From an uncultured bacterium (lineage in GTDB: Bacteria > Actinomycetota > Aquicultoria > SKW223 > CALKMS01), in contig CALKMS010000091.1 of assembly GCA_938091145.1 (NCBI GenBank), positions 1 to 5,521 of the forward strand: DNA of 5,521 nucleotides. The letters run 5' to 3'. A program made the position numbers and the translations under genes. The notes under the pieces are model-generated. The model made no database searches. It was given only the letters and a program-made list of their open reading frames with translations, and was not told the DNA's origin. Positions within the stretch are counted from its first letter, which is position 1. Each line of letters begins with the position of its first letter. Shown piece by piece: positions 5,125-5,521 of the stretch.

Positions 5125-5521
5125 ATGAAAATCAAGTCAAATAGATGGAAAATTGGGGTTTTAATTTTGTTCGTTGCTATCACTTCATTAAGCGCTGGCT
5201 GTGTTCTAACAAAATCGGAAACAGTTGCCACTGTCAATGGTGAAAAAATTACCCGGGAAGAGCTCGCTGAACGGCTAATTAAACAATCGGGAAAAGAAGT
5301 TCTTGAACAGATGATAACCGAAAAATTGATTACTCAAGAAGCTAAAAAGAAAGGGATTAACATCAGCGAAGCCGAGATTAACAAAAAAATTGAAGAAGTG
5401 AAAAAACAGTTTCCCGATGAAAAGACTTTTAAGAGCCAGTTAGAAGCAAACAATTTAACTATTGACAATCTTAAGGAGCAAATAAAGCTCCAGCTCATTG
5501 TGGAAAAAGCTTTGAAGGGAA
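5125..5521 (+). CDS. SurA/PrsA-like lipoprotein, N-terminal part (runs off the window)
   Basis: 132 codons are visible before the window ends; no stop is reached. The protein opens MKIKSNRWK, then a hydrophobic core (10-22) and LSAGC with Cys at 26. This is a lipoprotein signal, although Ser rather than Leu sits at position -3. After the cut comes VATVNGEKITREEL (34-47), the typical start of a SurA N-terminal chaperone domain, then helices with LEQMITEKLITQEAKKKGI and the ISEAEINKKIEEVKKQF pattern, and a third helical part around 112-131. In this family the chaperone arm is followed by one or two parvulin rotamase domains, which would lie beyond the window. It would be anchored outside the cytoplasmic membrane and help exported proteins to fold. 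It could also be a family member with no rotamase domain. The upstream spacer is non-coding, so it is probably the first gene of its transcript. Confidence 0.85.
   Translation, partial: MKIKSNRWKIGVLILFVAITSLSAGCVLTKSETVATVNGEKITREELAERLIKQSGKEVLEQMITEKLITQEAKKKGINISEAEINKKIEEVKKQFPDEKTFKSQLEANNLTIDNLKEQIKLQLIVEKALKG

Noticed and set aside
1..5521. tRNA, rRNA, CRISPR array, insertion sequence or riboswitch
   Set aside because: I found no cloverleaf-like sequence, no regularly spaced short repeats with unique spacers, no transposase motif and no known riboswitch core. The repeats present are inside coding sequence or weak AT-rich hairpins.

Overview
AT-rich bacterial DNA with two intact coding regions, one broken transporter gene, and two stretches that look like decayed genes. 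No RNA gene, CRISPR array or transposase is visible. The organism cannot be named from this window. The broken CorA resembles, from memory, the Thermotoga maritima protein closely. The large secreted protein (LVIVD-type propeller, OmpL47-like segment, FG-GAP/VCBS-like repeats) and the SurA/PrsA-type lipoprotein would fit a thermophilic or subsurface bacterium from a deep-branching lineage. This is inference with low confidence.

Layout. 1-337 is an AT-rich leader with a terminator-like hairpin, a 14-bp palindrome and a possible promoter. 338-2818 (+) encodes an 826-residue exported repeat protein. 2819-3115 is a spacer whose minus strand holds a 51-codon open stretch without a start codon, probably the 3' end of a lost gene. 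3116-4180 (+) is a full-length corA magnesium channel gene interrupted by one in-frame TAA at codon 174. 4181-5124 has no intact gene. It holds a possible N-terminal scrap of an ABC transporter ATPase (+) directly after corA. On the minus strand it holds what reads as a roughly 105-residue single-span membrane protein broken by two one-base indels in homopolymer runs, followed upstream by less certain minus-strand fragments. 5125 to the window end (+) is the start of a lipoprotein chaperone/peptidyl-prolyl isomerase gene with a very strong ribosome binding site.

Functional links are weak. The exported protein and the lipoprotein foldase both belong to the cell surface, but they are far apart and not an operon. 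The main theme is gene decay around corA: a nonsense codon, homopolymer frameshifts and orphan termini lie within about 2.3 kb. Either this is a real pseudogene cluster or part of it is sequencing or assembly error, and read-level data would separate the two. I see no evidence for a new biological system here.
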